A program made the position numbers and the translations under genes. From the NCBI RefSeq assembly GCF_003003075.1, contig NZ_PVTX01000002.1, positions 248,001-312,000 of the forward strand: a stretch of 64,000 bases of DNA, given 5' to 3'. Each line of letters begins with the position of its first letter. Positions within the stretch are counted from its first letter, which is position 1. Shown here piece after piece: positions 25,801 through 34,000 of the stretch. This DNA is from Isoptericola halotolerans (GTDB lineage Bacteria > Actinomycetota > Actinomycetes > Actinomycetales > Cellulomonadaceae). The notes beneath the pieces were generated by a model. The model worked only from the letters and a program-made list of their open reading frames with translations, made no database searches and was not told where the DNA came from.

Positions 25801-26926
25801 GGGCGCTGACGAGCTCCTTGAAGGAGTACTGCCCGCCCTCGTAGAACGCACCGATCGCCGGCTGGTACACGAAGTGGGTGCGACGCGAGTTCACGAAGCC
25901 CTTGACGATGGTGTTCGCCATCTCCAGGGAGCTGCCGGTGCCGCCCAGGCCCGTGCCGGCGACCGTCGGGTCGGCGGTGTTGTTGTGCGGCCGGAACGCC
26001 GAGTTGCTGAACGTCGCCTGCGCCTCGGAGTTCCAGATCTCGGTGTCGAACTCCTCCGCGAGCCGCGTGAAGTTCCCCGCGCCGTCGTCGTTGGTGTTGT
26101 AGTGGAACCCGGCGACGTCGACGGCGTCCCGCAGCGAGGCGTCGGCGACCATCTCGTCGCCGAAGGTGCCGGTGCCGACCTCGTCGGAGATGACCACCTC
26201 GATCTGGTGGAACAGGTCGGCCTCGCCCGGGCGGAACCCGGCCAGGTCGGCGTCGTCGCTGACGTAGCCGGTGGAGTCGGTGCGCACGCGCTCGGCGTAC
26301 TCCGTGGTCCAGGCCAGGTCGGCGGCGTGCTCGTTCACCCCCGGGTTCACGTAGTCGACCATGTAGCCGTACTCGCGGTAGGCCGCGAGGATCGTGTTCT
26401 TGTACCAGTCGTAGATCTTGTCGTTCGTGTCCGCCCACGGCACGGCGTTCCACCGCAGGATCGACACCTTGAGGTCGGGGTTGACCTTCTTCGCGTCGGC
26501 CGCGAGCTGGAACCCCGGGTGCCGCCGCACGTTGGCCGGCTCGTCCGGCGTGCGCATCGTGGCGACGTCGGAGCCGGTGGAGTTGTTGCGGTCGTCGCCC
26601 ATCTCGATCTTGACGTGCCCCATGATCGGGCGGTCGCCGCCGAACAGGATCTGCAGCATCTCGGCATACTTCTCGGGGTGCTCGGACTTGTAGTCCAGCA
26701 GCACCGCGCTCGTCGAGTTCGCGCTGAGCACGCCGAAGCCCTTGAAGGTGAGGCCGTTGACGTTGTCCGCGGCGACGTCGTCGCCGTCGACGACGATCTC
26801 GGTGGCGTCCGTCGGGACCGGTTGCTCGGCCGCCGACGCCGTCCCGACCAGGGCGAGCGACGGCGCGAGGAGACCGCAGACGAGCAGTCCCACCAGGCCG
26901 GCGCGTGGCACGGATGGTGATCTCAT
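22895..26926 (-). CDS. Secreted GH59-like glycoside hydrolase with two CBM5/12-type modules
   Basis: A 1343-residue secreted enzyme. A signal peptide covers ~1-33 (LVGLLVCGLLAPSLALVGTASA). The TIM-barrel domain (~45-420) resembles galactocerebrosidase-type GH59: FKGFGVLSANSTS, FGGDRPIMGHVKIEMG, likely acid/base E199 (NPGVNEH) and likely nucleophile E301 (EIWNSEAQ). A beta-sandwich tail, an LTxxTE-like concanavalin region (~590-760), an F5/8C/CBM-like region and Ig-like segments follow. Two C-terminal modules of ~45 residues carry the CBM5/12 pattern (YDAGDRVTHEGAVFEATWWT; FVAGDVVEHDGVQYEAQWWT). Members act on beta-galactosides. It has its own promoter (27010-27039) flanked by two regulator sites. 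Confidence 0.8.
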   Translation of the reverse strand: MRSPSVPRAGLVGLLVCGLLAPSLALVGTASAAEQPVPTDATEIVVDGDDVAADNVNGLTFKGFGVLSANSTSAVLLDYKSEHPEKYAEMLQILFGGDRPIMGHVKIEMGDDRNNSTGSDVATMRTPDEPANVRRHPGFQLAADAKKVNPDLKVSILRWNAVPWADTNDKIYDWYKNTILAAYREYGYMVDYVNPGVNEHAADLAWTTEYAERVRTDSTGYVSDDADLAGFRPGEADLFHQIEVVISDEVGTGTFGDEMVADASLRDAVDVAGFHYNTNDDGAGNFTRLAEEFDTEIWNSEAQATFSNSAFRPHNNTADPTVAGTGLGGTGSSLEMANTIVKGFVNSRRTHFVYQPAIGAFYEGGQYSFKELVSARDPWSGWLHYDAGLAVLQHFTSFADTGWENEDNTAGVWRAVPQASTTTATGTNPVVGRNGGPNYLTLAAPDRSDFSTVLVNDSEEPRTYRITPQDLDLGSDPTLAAWETRAADDGEAFDARYKQQVADLTADDDGGYTVTVEPFSIMTVTSLDVTGDASWTTPLPVEGERTVLDAGAQGGQDDGVLWSDDFDYTDRTVPVIGADGDPTGATEDFTASRGGDTGAIPLFTWDRNGSFEAYLADDGERVLRQQVDRAGTGVGGAWNGGDPITAVGDRRWTNYRATVDVRFERAAASDNYAVLGARSSGGGSSHNLNGTPYGLRLGSDGGWRLVRFGSVVESGSLDGFDAAAWHELSLRVAGDEITGWVDGERVFRWSDPSPIGSGWVDLASGFHWTQFDDLRVERVADELPYYGEYLDGLEMTDLADPPATQLVYDGPWKHANGGSMYEYMRSTSTSQGEGASLTYTFTGSGLDVLGPNDGSARLDVTVDGEPVARNQPTRRSGQFQQAYELRGLPWGEHTVTLTVISGTLLVDAVGVASTPATDTAGTEALAGAVAAAEDVERDADFTDADWALLQATIAAARDAVADPAGYRLDGQGAAQLVERLRTASAPVAARIVGLEPVSTATYVGDAPSDLPTTLEAELTDGTTREVPITWELDGVSFDEAWATAAVPGSYGSATTTARVEVVPAGTVAFADVNGTAGGPLGEDSPSYLAIDELVGGLANEAPDQVRADGEAWGHWAQNAAGTRDIQYKGIVAGDYSKTTTTGMYTANQVGAEVSYTFTLPAGPHTVAAGSHSWWPGNGRSADVVLDYDGASHPVGSVTLDAGNPSEVLSYDVELAEPGPVTITLRATNNQSPMLSWAAAVGEPAPEHPAWDATAVYDAGDRVTHEGAVFEATWWTRNQEPGTSPWGSWQEVAETSDGTAVWTPSRIFVAGDVVEHDGVQYEAQWWTRNAEPGGSPWGPWTVVD

Positions 26927-26960
26927 GGTTTTCCTTCCCCGTTGAAGTACGCGCCCGGCC

Positions 26961-26981
26961 GATGATCGCTGTTGATCGTTT
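26961..26981. promoter_or_regulatory. Tandem half-site operator in the GH59 leader
   Basis: GATGATCG-N5-GATCGTTTC: TGATCG at 26963 and 26973, exactly 10 bp apart, matching the site at 19603 in both half-sites. It lies downstream of the minus-strand promoter, in the leader of the GH59-like gene, a repressing position. Confidence 0.6.
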
Positions 26982-27009
26982 CGGGCCGCTCATGGCGCGT
27001 TCACCCGTG

Positions 27010-27039
27010 AAGATACGGTCGACGGGGCGCGACTGTCCA
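27010..27039 (-). promoter_or_regulatory. Promoter of the GH59-like gene
   Basis: Minus strand: -35 TGGACA (27039-27034), an 18-base spacer, and -10 TATCTT (27015-27010). It has the same spacer length as the uronate operon promoter and is bracketed by operators at 26961 and 27055. Confidence 0.5.
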
Positions 27040-27054
27040 CGGAAGAGTCGTGAG

Positions 27055-27070
27055 CGATCACAAGCGATCA
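27055..27070. promoter_or_regulatory. Tandem half-site operator upstream of the GH59 promoter
   Basis: CGATCA at 27055 and 27065 (AGCGATCAC repeated exactly, 10 bp apart). On the minus strand it reads TGATCG-N4-TGATCG, the same half-site and phase as at 19603 and 26961. It lies about 16 bp upstream of the -35, as the 19603 site does for its operon, and ~65 bp before the GTG of the regulator at 27136. Confidence 0.6.
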
Positions 27071-27135
27071 CGCCGACGGGCTGAGCGGCATGGGACCCTG
27101 ACCACCAGCACCGATGCCGGCACCGAGGAGGATCC

Positions 27136-28335
27136 GTGAGCACCGAGCCCGCACCCCGAGCGACCCTGCCCGCGGAGCGTCGCGCCCGTCTGCTCGCGAC
27201 GCTCCGGCACGACGGCGTGCTCCGGGTGGCCGAGCTGACGGCCGAGCTCGACGTGACCGCGGTGACCGTGCGCCGCGACATCGCCCAGCTCGAGCGGGAG
27301 GGGTTGCTGCGCCGGGTGCACGGCGGGGCCGTGCCGCTGGAGACACCTGGCGGTGCTCCCGGGAGCGCTCCGGTCACGACACCGCCTGCCCGCCCCGACG
27401 ACGAGCGCCCCGACGCGACGGGGCAGGTCGGGGAGCGACCTGTCACCACGAGCACCACCGGCACCACCGGCACCGTCGGTGTCATGGTGCCCTCGCTCGA
27501 CTACTACTGGCCCGGGGTGGTGCGGGGCATGGAGGACGAGGCACGGCGCCACGGGCTGCGCGTGGTGCTGCGCGGGTCGTCCTACGAGGCCGCCGACGAG
27601 CGCCCCGCCCTGGAGCGTCTCGCGCAGACCGAGAACCTGCGCGGGCTGATCCTCGCGCCCCGGGTCGACGCCGGCCACGGCTCCCAGGTGGCGCGGTGGC
27701 TCGTCGACTCCGGGATCCCGCACGTGCTGGTCGAGCGGGAGGCGACCCTGGCGCCGCACCGCGAGGCGCTCGAGTCGGTCGTGTCCGACCACGCGCTCGG
27801 GGCGCTCATGGCCGTCCACCACCTGGCCGACCTGGGCCACCGGCGGGTCGGGCTGGTGCTGTCGCGGGAGTCGCCGACGTCGCGGAAGGTCGCCGCCGGC
27901 TGGCGGGCCGCCTGCGCGGACCTGGGCCTGACCACCGACGAGCACTTCGAACGGCTCGCCCCCGACCGCCACTCCCCCGAGTTCCCCGGGGTCGTGGACG
28001 AGATCGTCGCCACGGCCGTCGGCTCGGGCACGACGGCGCTGCTGGTGCACTCCGACCCCGAGGCGTCGATCGTGGCGCAGCGGGCGATGGAACGCGGGCT
28101 GGCCGTCCCCGGCGGCCTGTCGATCATCTCCTACGACGACGAGGTGGCCGGCCTCTTCAGCCCGGCCATGACCGCGGTGCGCCCGCCGCGCGACGCCGTC
28201 GGGCGCGCCGCCGTCGACCTGCTCGCCAAGCGGCTCGCCGACCCGGACCGGCCCGTGCACCGCACGGCGATCAGCCCCCAGCTCATGGTCCGCGAGTCGA
28301 CGGGTCCGGTGCCGGACGGGCGCGAGACGCACTAG
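27136..28335 (+). CDS. Second DeoR-HTH/LacI-sensor hybrid regulator
   Basis: 399 residues from GTG 27136 with GAGGAG upstream. Same architecture as the protein at 21637: DeoR-type HTH (RVAELTAELDVTAVTVRRDI, then LLRRVHGGAV), a linker of ~50 residues rich in Thr, Gly and Pro, and a LacI-type sensor (VGVMVPSLDYYWPGVVRGME). The sensor blocks HALGALMAVHHLADLGHRRV and LVLSRESPTSRKVAAGWRAA are identical in both, so a recent duplication or gene conversion is likely. Divergent from the GH59-like gene, it probably controls it and itself. The paralogues may heterodimerise or compete for the same sites. Confidence 0.9.
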   Translation: MSTEPAPRATLPAERRARLLATLRHDGVLRVAELTAELDVTAVTVRRDIAQLEREGLLRRVHGGAVPLETPGGAPGSAPVTTPPARPDDERPDATGQVGERPVTTSTTGTTGTVGVMVPSLDYYWPGVVRGMEDEARRHGLRVVLRGSSYEAADERPALERLAQTENLRGLILAPRVDAGHGSQVARWLVDSGIPHVLVEREATLAPHREALESVVSDHALGALMAVHHLADLGHRRVGLVLSRESPTSRKVAAGWRAACADLGLTTDEHFERLAPDRHSPEFPGVVDEIVATAVGSGTTALLVHSDPEASIVAQRAMERGLAVPGGLSIISYDDEVAGLFSPAMTAVRPPRDAVGRAAVDLLAKRLADPDRPVHRTAISPQLMVRESTGPVPDGRETH

Positions 28336-28376
28336 CGTCGACAAGGAACGCACCGGCCGACCACCCGGAGGACGAC

Positions 28377-28898
28377 ATGCGCATCGACGTCGAGCAGAAC
28401 GACATCACCACCACGACGGTCGACGCGATCGTCAACGCCGCGAACAGCACGCTGCTGGGCGGTGGCGGCGTCGACGGCGCCATCCACGCCGCGGCCGGAC
28501 CCCGGTTGCTGGAGGCCTGCCGCGCGCTGCGTCGCACCACGCTCCCGGACGGGCTCGGCGTCGGCGACGCCGTCGTCACGCCGGGCTTCGACCTGCCCGC
28601 CGCCTGGGTGGTCCACACGGTCGGCCCGAACCGCCACCGCGGGGAGACCGACCCGGACCTGCTCGCCTCGTGCTTCGGCGCCTCGCTCGGGGCCGCGGCC
28701 GACGCGAAGGCCCGCAGCGTCGCCTTCCCCGCCGTCGGTGCCGGCGTCTACGGCTGGGCGGCCGACGACGTCGCGCGTGTCGCCGTCGACGCCGTACGGA
28801 CCTGGGACGCGGAGAATCCGGGCGCCGTGGACGAGGTCCGGTTCGTGCTCTTCGACGCGGTCGCGCTGACGGCCTTCACCGAGGCGTGCGAGCGCTGA
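28377..28898 (+). CDS. Macrodomain protein, probable O-acetyl-ADP-ribose deacetylase
   Basis: A 173-residue single macrodomain. The ADP-ribose-binding motifs are VDAIVNAANSTLLGGGGVDG, AAGPRLLEACRAL and FPAVGAGVYGWA. The VNAANS...GGGVDGAI pattern is that of MacroD-type hydrolases that remove acetyl from O-acetyl-ADP-ribose or ADP-ribose from proteins. Starts at ATG 28377 with CCGGAGGACGAC upstream, 41 bp after the regulator, perhaps co-transcribed with it. There is no obvious link to polysaccharide use. Confidence 0.9.
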   Translation: MRIDVEQNDITTTTVDAIVNAANSTLLGGGGVDGAIHAAAGPRLLEACRALRRTTLPDGLGVGDAVVTPGFDLPAAWVVHTVGPNRHRGETDPDLLASCFGASLGAAADAKARSVAFPAVGAGVYGWAADDVARVAVDAVRTWDAENPGAVDEVRFVLFDAVALTAFTEACER

Positions 28899-28944
28899 CG
28901 CCGGTGGGGTGACCCGGCGGGCGCCCGCACGCCCCGGAGCAGGA

Positions 28945-29580
28945 TCAGCAGAGGCGGCCCCGCTCGCTCTGCCCGTCCGACTGGACCGTCAGGCGGAACT
29001 CGCACGGGTCGTACCCGGCGTCCGTCACCGCGGTCCGCGCCTGGTCGAGCTGCGCCTCGGTGAGATCGGGCGTCCGGGACAGGATGAAGCCGCTCGTCCG
29101 GTCAGGGTCCCCCACGACCGCCCAGTCGTAGTCCGCCCCGAGGCCGGTCACGACGTAGTTCGCGCCGCCGAGGTGCACGTACCGGCCACCGAGGCGCAGG
29201 AACGAGACGTTCAGCTCCGAGTTGTCGGGCGAGTTGAGCACCTTGGCCTCGCCCGTCACCGAGCTGGTGCGGCCGAACCAGGTCCGGCACTCGTTGCGCA
29301 CGCCGACCACGCCCTCCCGGACGAGCGTGTACTCCGCGGTGACGTCCCGGCGGCACTGCAGCTCGAAGACGGCGGGGACGGCGGCGATCTGGTACCAGGT
29401 GCCGAGGTAGCGCTCGACGTCCAGCCCGGAGACACCGACCACCTCCCCGGCGGCCGCCTCCGCGCTCCCGGGCGACGGGTCCGAGGTGGCCGCGGCCGGC
29501 TGGGCGAGCAGCCCCAGGGCGAGCCCGAGGGACATCACGAGCGCGGTCAGGCCGCGGGTCGTACGACGACGGACGATCAT
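28945..29580 (-). CDS. Secreted lipocalin-family protein (Blc-like)
   Basis: 211 residues. A signal peptide covers ~1-31 (GLTALVMSLGLALGLLAQPAAA). The lipocalin G-x-W motif is LDVERYLGTWYQIA, followed by CRRDVTAEYTL, GEAKVLNSPDNSELNVSFL and YDWAVVGDPDRTSGFILSR, the pattern of bacterial lipocalins related to Blc and apolipoprotein D. Paired Cys residues could form disulphides. It would bind a small hydrophobic ligand outside the membrane. AGGAGG upstream supports ATG 29580. No lipobox Cys is present, unlike Blc of E. coli, so it is probably soluble. It is divergent from the ketosynthase gene. Confidence 0.88.
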   Translation of the reverse strand: MIVRRRTTRGLTALVMSLGLALGLLAQPAAATSDPSPGSAEAAAGEVVGVSGLDVERYLGTWYQIAAVPAVFELQCRRDVTAEYTLVREGVVGVRNECRTWFGRTSSVTGEAKVLNSPDNSELNVSFLRLGGRYVHLGGANYVVTGLGADYDWAVVGDPDRTSGFILSRTPDLTEAQLDQARTAVTDAGYDPCEFRLTVQSDGQSERGRLC

Positions 29581-29785
29581 GCTGAGCACCTCCTGTCCAC
29601 ACGCCGGGCACCCTGCCCGGCGGGAGCGGCGACCCGGCGGCCGCCGACACTCCCCGTGTTCGCCCCGAGCACCTCTCGCGGATGCGTCCGAGCAGGTGGC
29701 GGGACGCTGTGGCGCCCGCCCGTTGCCCGTGAAAACATGCGCACCATCGCGCAGGGGGCGCCTGACGACAACATGGGGAGCACAC

Positions 29786-30988
29786 GTGCGACGAGCAGTC
29801 ATCACCGGGATCGGGGCGGTCACACCCCTCGGCCTGACGGCGACCGAGACCTGGACCGGCCTGCGTGACGGCGCCAACGGCGTGTCGGCGCTCAAGGAGC
29901 CCTGGGCCGAGGGACTGCCCGTGCACGTCGCGGCCCGCGTCGACGACGTGTTCGCCGACGCGCTGCAGGTGCGCGAGGTCCGGCGCACGGACCGCGTCGC
30001 ACAGCTCACCCTGGTCGCCGGACGCGCCGCGTGGGCCGACGCCGGCAGCCCGGACGTGGAGCCGGAGCGGCTGGGCGTCGCGGTGGGCACCGCCAACGGC
30101 GGGTACGGCACCACCCTGGCCCAGCACACGCTCCTCGACGAACGCGGGCAGCGGGGCGTGTCGCCGCACGCCGTGACGATGGTGATGGCCAACAGCCCGG
30201 CGGCGTGGCTGTCCATCGACCTCGGCGCCAAGGCGGGCGCCCGTGCCCCCGTCACCGCCTGCGCCGCCGGCTCGGAGGCGATCGGCATGGGGCGCCAGGC
30301 CATCCTCGCGGACGAGGCGGACGTGTACGTCTGCGGGGGCGTCGAGGCGAGCGTCCTCGACCTGGTCATCGCCGCGTTCTCGCGGGCGCGGGCCATGTCC
30401 TCGCGCACCGACGACCCCGAGACCGCCTCGCGCCCGTTCGACGCGACGCGCGACGGGTTCGTCATGGGCGAGGGCAGCGCGATGGTCGTCCTCGAGGAGG
30501 AGTCGCACGCCCGGGCGCGCGGCGCCACGATCCTCGGCGCCGTCGAGGGGTTCTCGCTCACGTCGGACGCGCACGACATCGTGGGTGGCGAGCCCGTGAA
30601 CCAGGCCCGCACGATCGGTCTCGCGCTGCGCTCGGCGCAGGTGACGCCGTCGGACGTCGGCCTGGTGCACGCGCACGCGACGTCCACGCCCGCCGGCGAC
30701 CTCAACGAGGCGCGCGCCCTGCGCTCGGTCGGCGTGGCAGCGCCGGTGACGGCCACCAAGGGGGCGACGGGCCACCTGCTCGGCGGCTCCGGCCCGCTCG
30801 GTGTGCTGGCAGCGCTCGGCGCGATGCGCGACGGCGTCGTCCCGCCCACGCTGCACACCACGCGCCTCGACCCGGAGGTGGACCTGGACGTGGTCACGGC
30901 GCCCCGGGCGACGACGGCGGAGGTCGCCCTCGTGGACGCCTTCGGCTTCGGGGGGCACAGCGCGGCGCTGGTGCTGACCCGGTCCTGA
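29786..30988 (+). CDS. Beta-ketoacyl synthase (KAS II/FabF type)
   Basis: A 400-residue thiolase-fold condensing enzyme from GTG 29786 with GGGAG upstream. The triad is complete: C159 (VTACAAGSEA), H297 (VHAHATSTPAGD) and H330 (TKGATGHLLGGSG), with K325. It would elongate acyl-ACP with malonyl-ACP. It is a single-domain enzyme with no ACP, acyltransferase or reductase next to it, so it is either a stand-alone FabF paralogue or a specialised lipid enzyme. It is divergent from the lipocalin gene; a link through lipid metabolism is only a guess. The AHATST motif replaces the more usual AHGTST. Confidence 0.88.
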   Translation: MRRAVITGIGAVTPLGLTATETWTGLRDGANGVSALKEPWAEGLPVHVAARVDDVFADALQVREVRRTDRVAQLTLVAGRAAWADAGSPDVEPERLGVAVGTANGGYGTTLAQHTLLDERGQRGVSPHAVTMVMANSPAAWLSIDLGAKAGARAPVTACAAGSEAIGMGRQAILADEADVYVCGGVEASVLDLVIAAFSRARAMSSRTDDPETASRPFDATRDGFVMGEGSAMVVLEEESHARARGATILGAVEGFSLTSDAHDIVGGEPVNQARTIGLALRSAQVTPSDVGLVHAHATSTPAGDLNEARALRSVGVAAPVTATKGATGHLLGGSGPLGVLAALGAMRDGVVPPTLHTTRLDPEVDLDVVTAPRATTAEVALVDAFGFGGHSAALVLTRS

Positions 30989-31001
30989 CGGCTGCCGTAC
31001 G

Positions 31002-31060
31002 ACGCCCGGAGGGTCCGGTCCCTCGAGCTGGCTGCTCGAGGGACCGGACCCTCCGGGCGT
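31002..31060. terminator. Perfect 27-bp inverted repeat between converging genes
   Basis: Arms 31002-31028 and 31034-31060 are perfectly complementary over 27 bp; the loop is TGGCT, identical to the loop of the element at 22824. It lies 13 bp after the ketosynthase stop and 9 bp before the stop of the converging glycosidase gene. No T-tract. Confidence 0.75.
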
Positions 31061-31069
31061 GCGACCGGG

Positions 31070-34000
31070 TCAGCGGCAGCCGACCGCCTCGTGCGCGTGC
31101 GCGGTGGTGACGCCGCCGGCCGTCACGGTGACCTCGCCCGCCTCGACGGTGCGGCCCGCCGCCGCGAACGGCAGCTTCCAGGTCTTCCCGGGCTTGAGCA
31201 CGTCCCGGGTGCGGACGTCGCCGCCGACCGCGACCGTGACGTCCGTGCGCGCGTCGGACGTGTTGGTCGCGGTCACCACGACGAACGGCTTCCTGCCCCG
31301 GCACTCGGTCGCGACGTCGACCGCCACGGGGCTCGCCGGTGCGGCCGCCTGCGAGCGGGCGAGCGGCGAGACGGTGATCCGGTCGACGATCGGCGCCCAC
31401 TGCGAGCGCAGCAGGTAGTCGGCCGGCCAGGTCTCGGAGGCGTAGGTCTCGCCGTCCCAGTTCGGCATCTCCTCGGCACGCAGGGAGATCGTGTTCTCGC
31501 CCTCGGCGAGGTCGAGCACGACCGTGCGCTCCCAGAAGTTGTTCTCGTGGAACGTGGGGACGAACGCCACCCGGCGAGCCTCGCCGTCGTTCACCGAGAT
31601 GTCGGCGTACCGGGCGACGGGGTTGGGGTTGTAGTGCGTGCCGTCGACCTGCTCCGGGTTGGAGTAGCGCACGACCACGGCATGCTTCCCGGCCTCGGCG
31701 GCGGCCACGCGGAACGTGAGCGTGTTGCCGTTGCCGGGCTCGCCCCCGACGCCGGTGACGGCGGAGCCGCCCTCGGCCAGGGAGTACTCGGCGACGGTCG
31801 CCTCGCCCGCGAGCTCCGCGTCCTCCGCCTGGTACGCGGTGGCCTCCAGGGCGCCGGTGCCGGGCGCCACGGTCAGGCGGTCCAGCACGAGGCCGTCGGG
31901 ACCGGCCGTGACGACGACCTTGTTGACGCCCCCGGCCAGGTGCACGGCGACCTCCCGCGACGCGTTCAGGTCGAGCACGTCCTCGTCGTTGACGGTCAGG
32001 GTGCCGTCACCGGCGGCGCCGACGACGTCCGCCCCGAGGAGCGCCTCGCCGTCGACGGGCGAGTAGACCCAGAACGTCGCGGAGTCGCCCTCGGCCAGCT
32101 CGACGGCGCCCGGCCCAGAGACGTCGGCCGCCTCGTAGGTGGTGGTCCCGCCGTCGATGACCGCGGTCTCGGCCTCGTACACCGAGGTCTCGGCCTCCGG
32201 GTTCGGCAGCGCCAGCGTGATGCGGTCGATGAGCGCGTCACCCTGCGTGGCACCGGACCCGTCGAGGCTCTGGGCCGCGAGCGAGATGGTGTGCGTGCCC
32301 TCGGTGAGCTCGACGGTGGTGTCGGCGTGGTCCCAGACCACCCACTTGTAGCCGAGCGGCAGGAAGATCTCCTGCTCGGCGTCGCCGTCGACCCGCAGGA
32401 ACACGTTGGTCGGGCCCTGCTCGGCCACGAGCTCGTAGGTGTTGAGGCTGGAGGCGAAGACCGACAGGTCGTAGGTGCCGTCCTGCGGCACCGTGACCTC
32501 GAAGTCGAGGACGCCGTCGGAGCCGGTCCGCAGGCCGCCGACGTCGAAGCCCCCGGAGGTGTAGAACTTGCCGACGTCCTGCGGCGAGCCCTCCGGACCG
32601 TTGCGCGAGTAGCCGTCACCGGTGTACTCGGCGTCCTCCGCCTCGTAGCTGCCCTGCCACAGCGTCGGGGTCGACGCGGTGGTCTCGCCGGCACCCACCG
32701 GTGTGATGATCAGCTCGTACGCGCTGGACTCGTCCAGCTCGGGGAGCTGCGCGCCGTCGAAGGCCACCGTGGCGGTGCCGTCGGCGACCGGGACGGTGAG
32801 GTCGGCCAGGTGCCGCGGCTGGGCGGAGTCACCCAGCTGACCGGTCCACGGGATCTCGCGGACCGTGACCCGCACGTCGTCCCCGAAGACGTCGGACGGG
32901 ACGTTCACCAGGTCGATCGGGGCCGTGCCGTCCTGGCCACCGAGGATGACGCGCGCCTGGCGCTGCTCCTCGTCCAGCGTCGCCACACCCTGCAGGCTGT
33001 AGTTCTGGCCCGGGTAGGGCGGGGTGACCTCGACGGTGTGCCCCGTCATCCGGCTGTAGGCGTTGTACAGCCACCACTGGCCGTTGCCCCGGTTGGTCTG
33101 CACCGCGGAGTCGGACAGGTTGCCGTTGATGTTCCAGAACGCGATCATCGCCTGGACCTTGGCGTCCTCGATGGCGGACATCCACTGCACCATCTGGCCG
33201 GGGACCGAGGTGTGGTAGTTGAACGCGTACTCGTTGACGTTGACCGGCAGCTCGGTGTCCTCGAAGGAGGTGCCGGCGAAGATCTCGGCCTCCCACTCGC
33301 GGTACTCCGCCACGGACTCACGGATGGCCTGCGGGTGCGTCAGCTCGTGCCAGGTGATGATGTCGGGCACGGTGTCCTCGGCCACGGTGTGCTCGAGGAA
33401 GCCCTGGACCTGGGTGTACAGCCGGCTGGTGCCGGGGCCCGCGATCCGCATGTCCGGGAACCGCTCCTTGATGGTGCGGTAGGTCTCGTCCCAGGCGGCG
33501 AAGTAGTCGGTGGGGTCGGTCAGCCACGAGGTGCGGTCGTAGCTCCACTGCCCGGTGCCGAACATGTTGCCCTCGGGCTCGTTGTACGGCTCGATGACGA
33601 GGTGCTCGCGGGTGTCGGCGTCGAGGGTCTCGATCATGTCGAGCTGCTCGTCGAGCACCGAGCGGTAGCTGTCGAGCTTCTCCGCGGGCGAGGCGTCCGG
33701 CTGGTCGGGGGACGGCCACTGGTAGGGGAAGCCGCGGTACCAGTCGGTGACGCGCAGGTACACGTCCCCGCCGGTGGTGCGGGCCAGCGGCTCGAGCACC
33801 TCGAGGGCGTCGGACCCGGGGTGCTGGGCGCCGTCCTGGGCCTTGGTGGCCACGGACTGCACGCCCATGCCCTCGACCAGGTTGTCGGTCGGCATGCCCT
33901 CGCCGTACAGGCCGTACAGCAGGCCGGACGCGCCGCCCTGGAACTCGCCGGTGTCGGTACCGAGGTCGACCACCAGCTCACCGCGGGTGACGGTGACCTC

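Noticed and set aside
22859-26920. Long plus-strand open frame opposite the GH59-like gene
   Set aside because: Same antisense effect; the minus strand has a signal peptide, recognisable domains and a promoter.
27010-27070. A second, plus-strand promoter for the regulator at 27136
   Set aside because: I could not find a convincing -35/-10 pair on the plus strand in this gap, so only the minus-strand promoter is reported.
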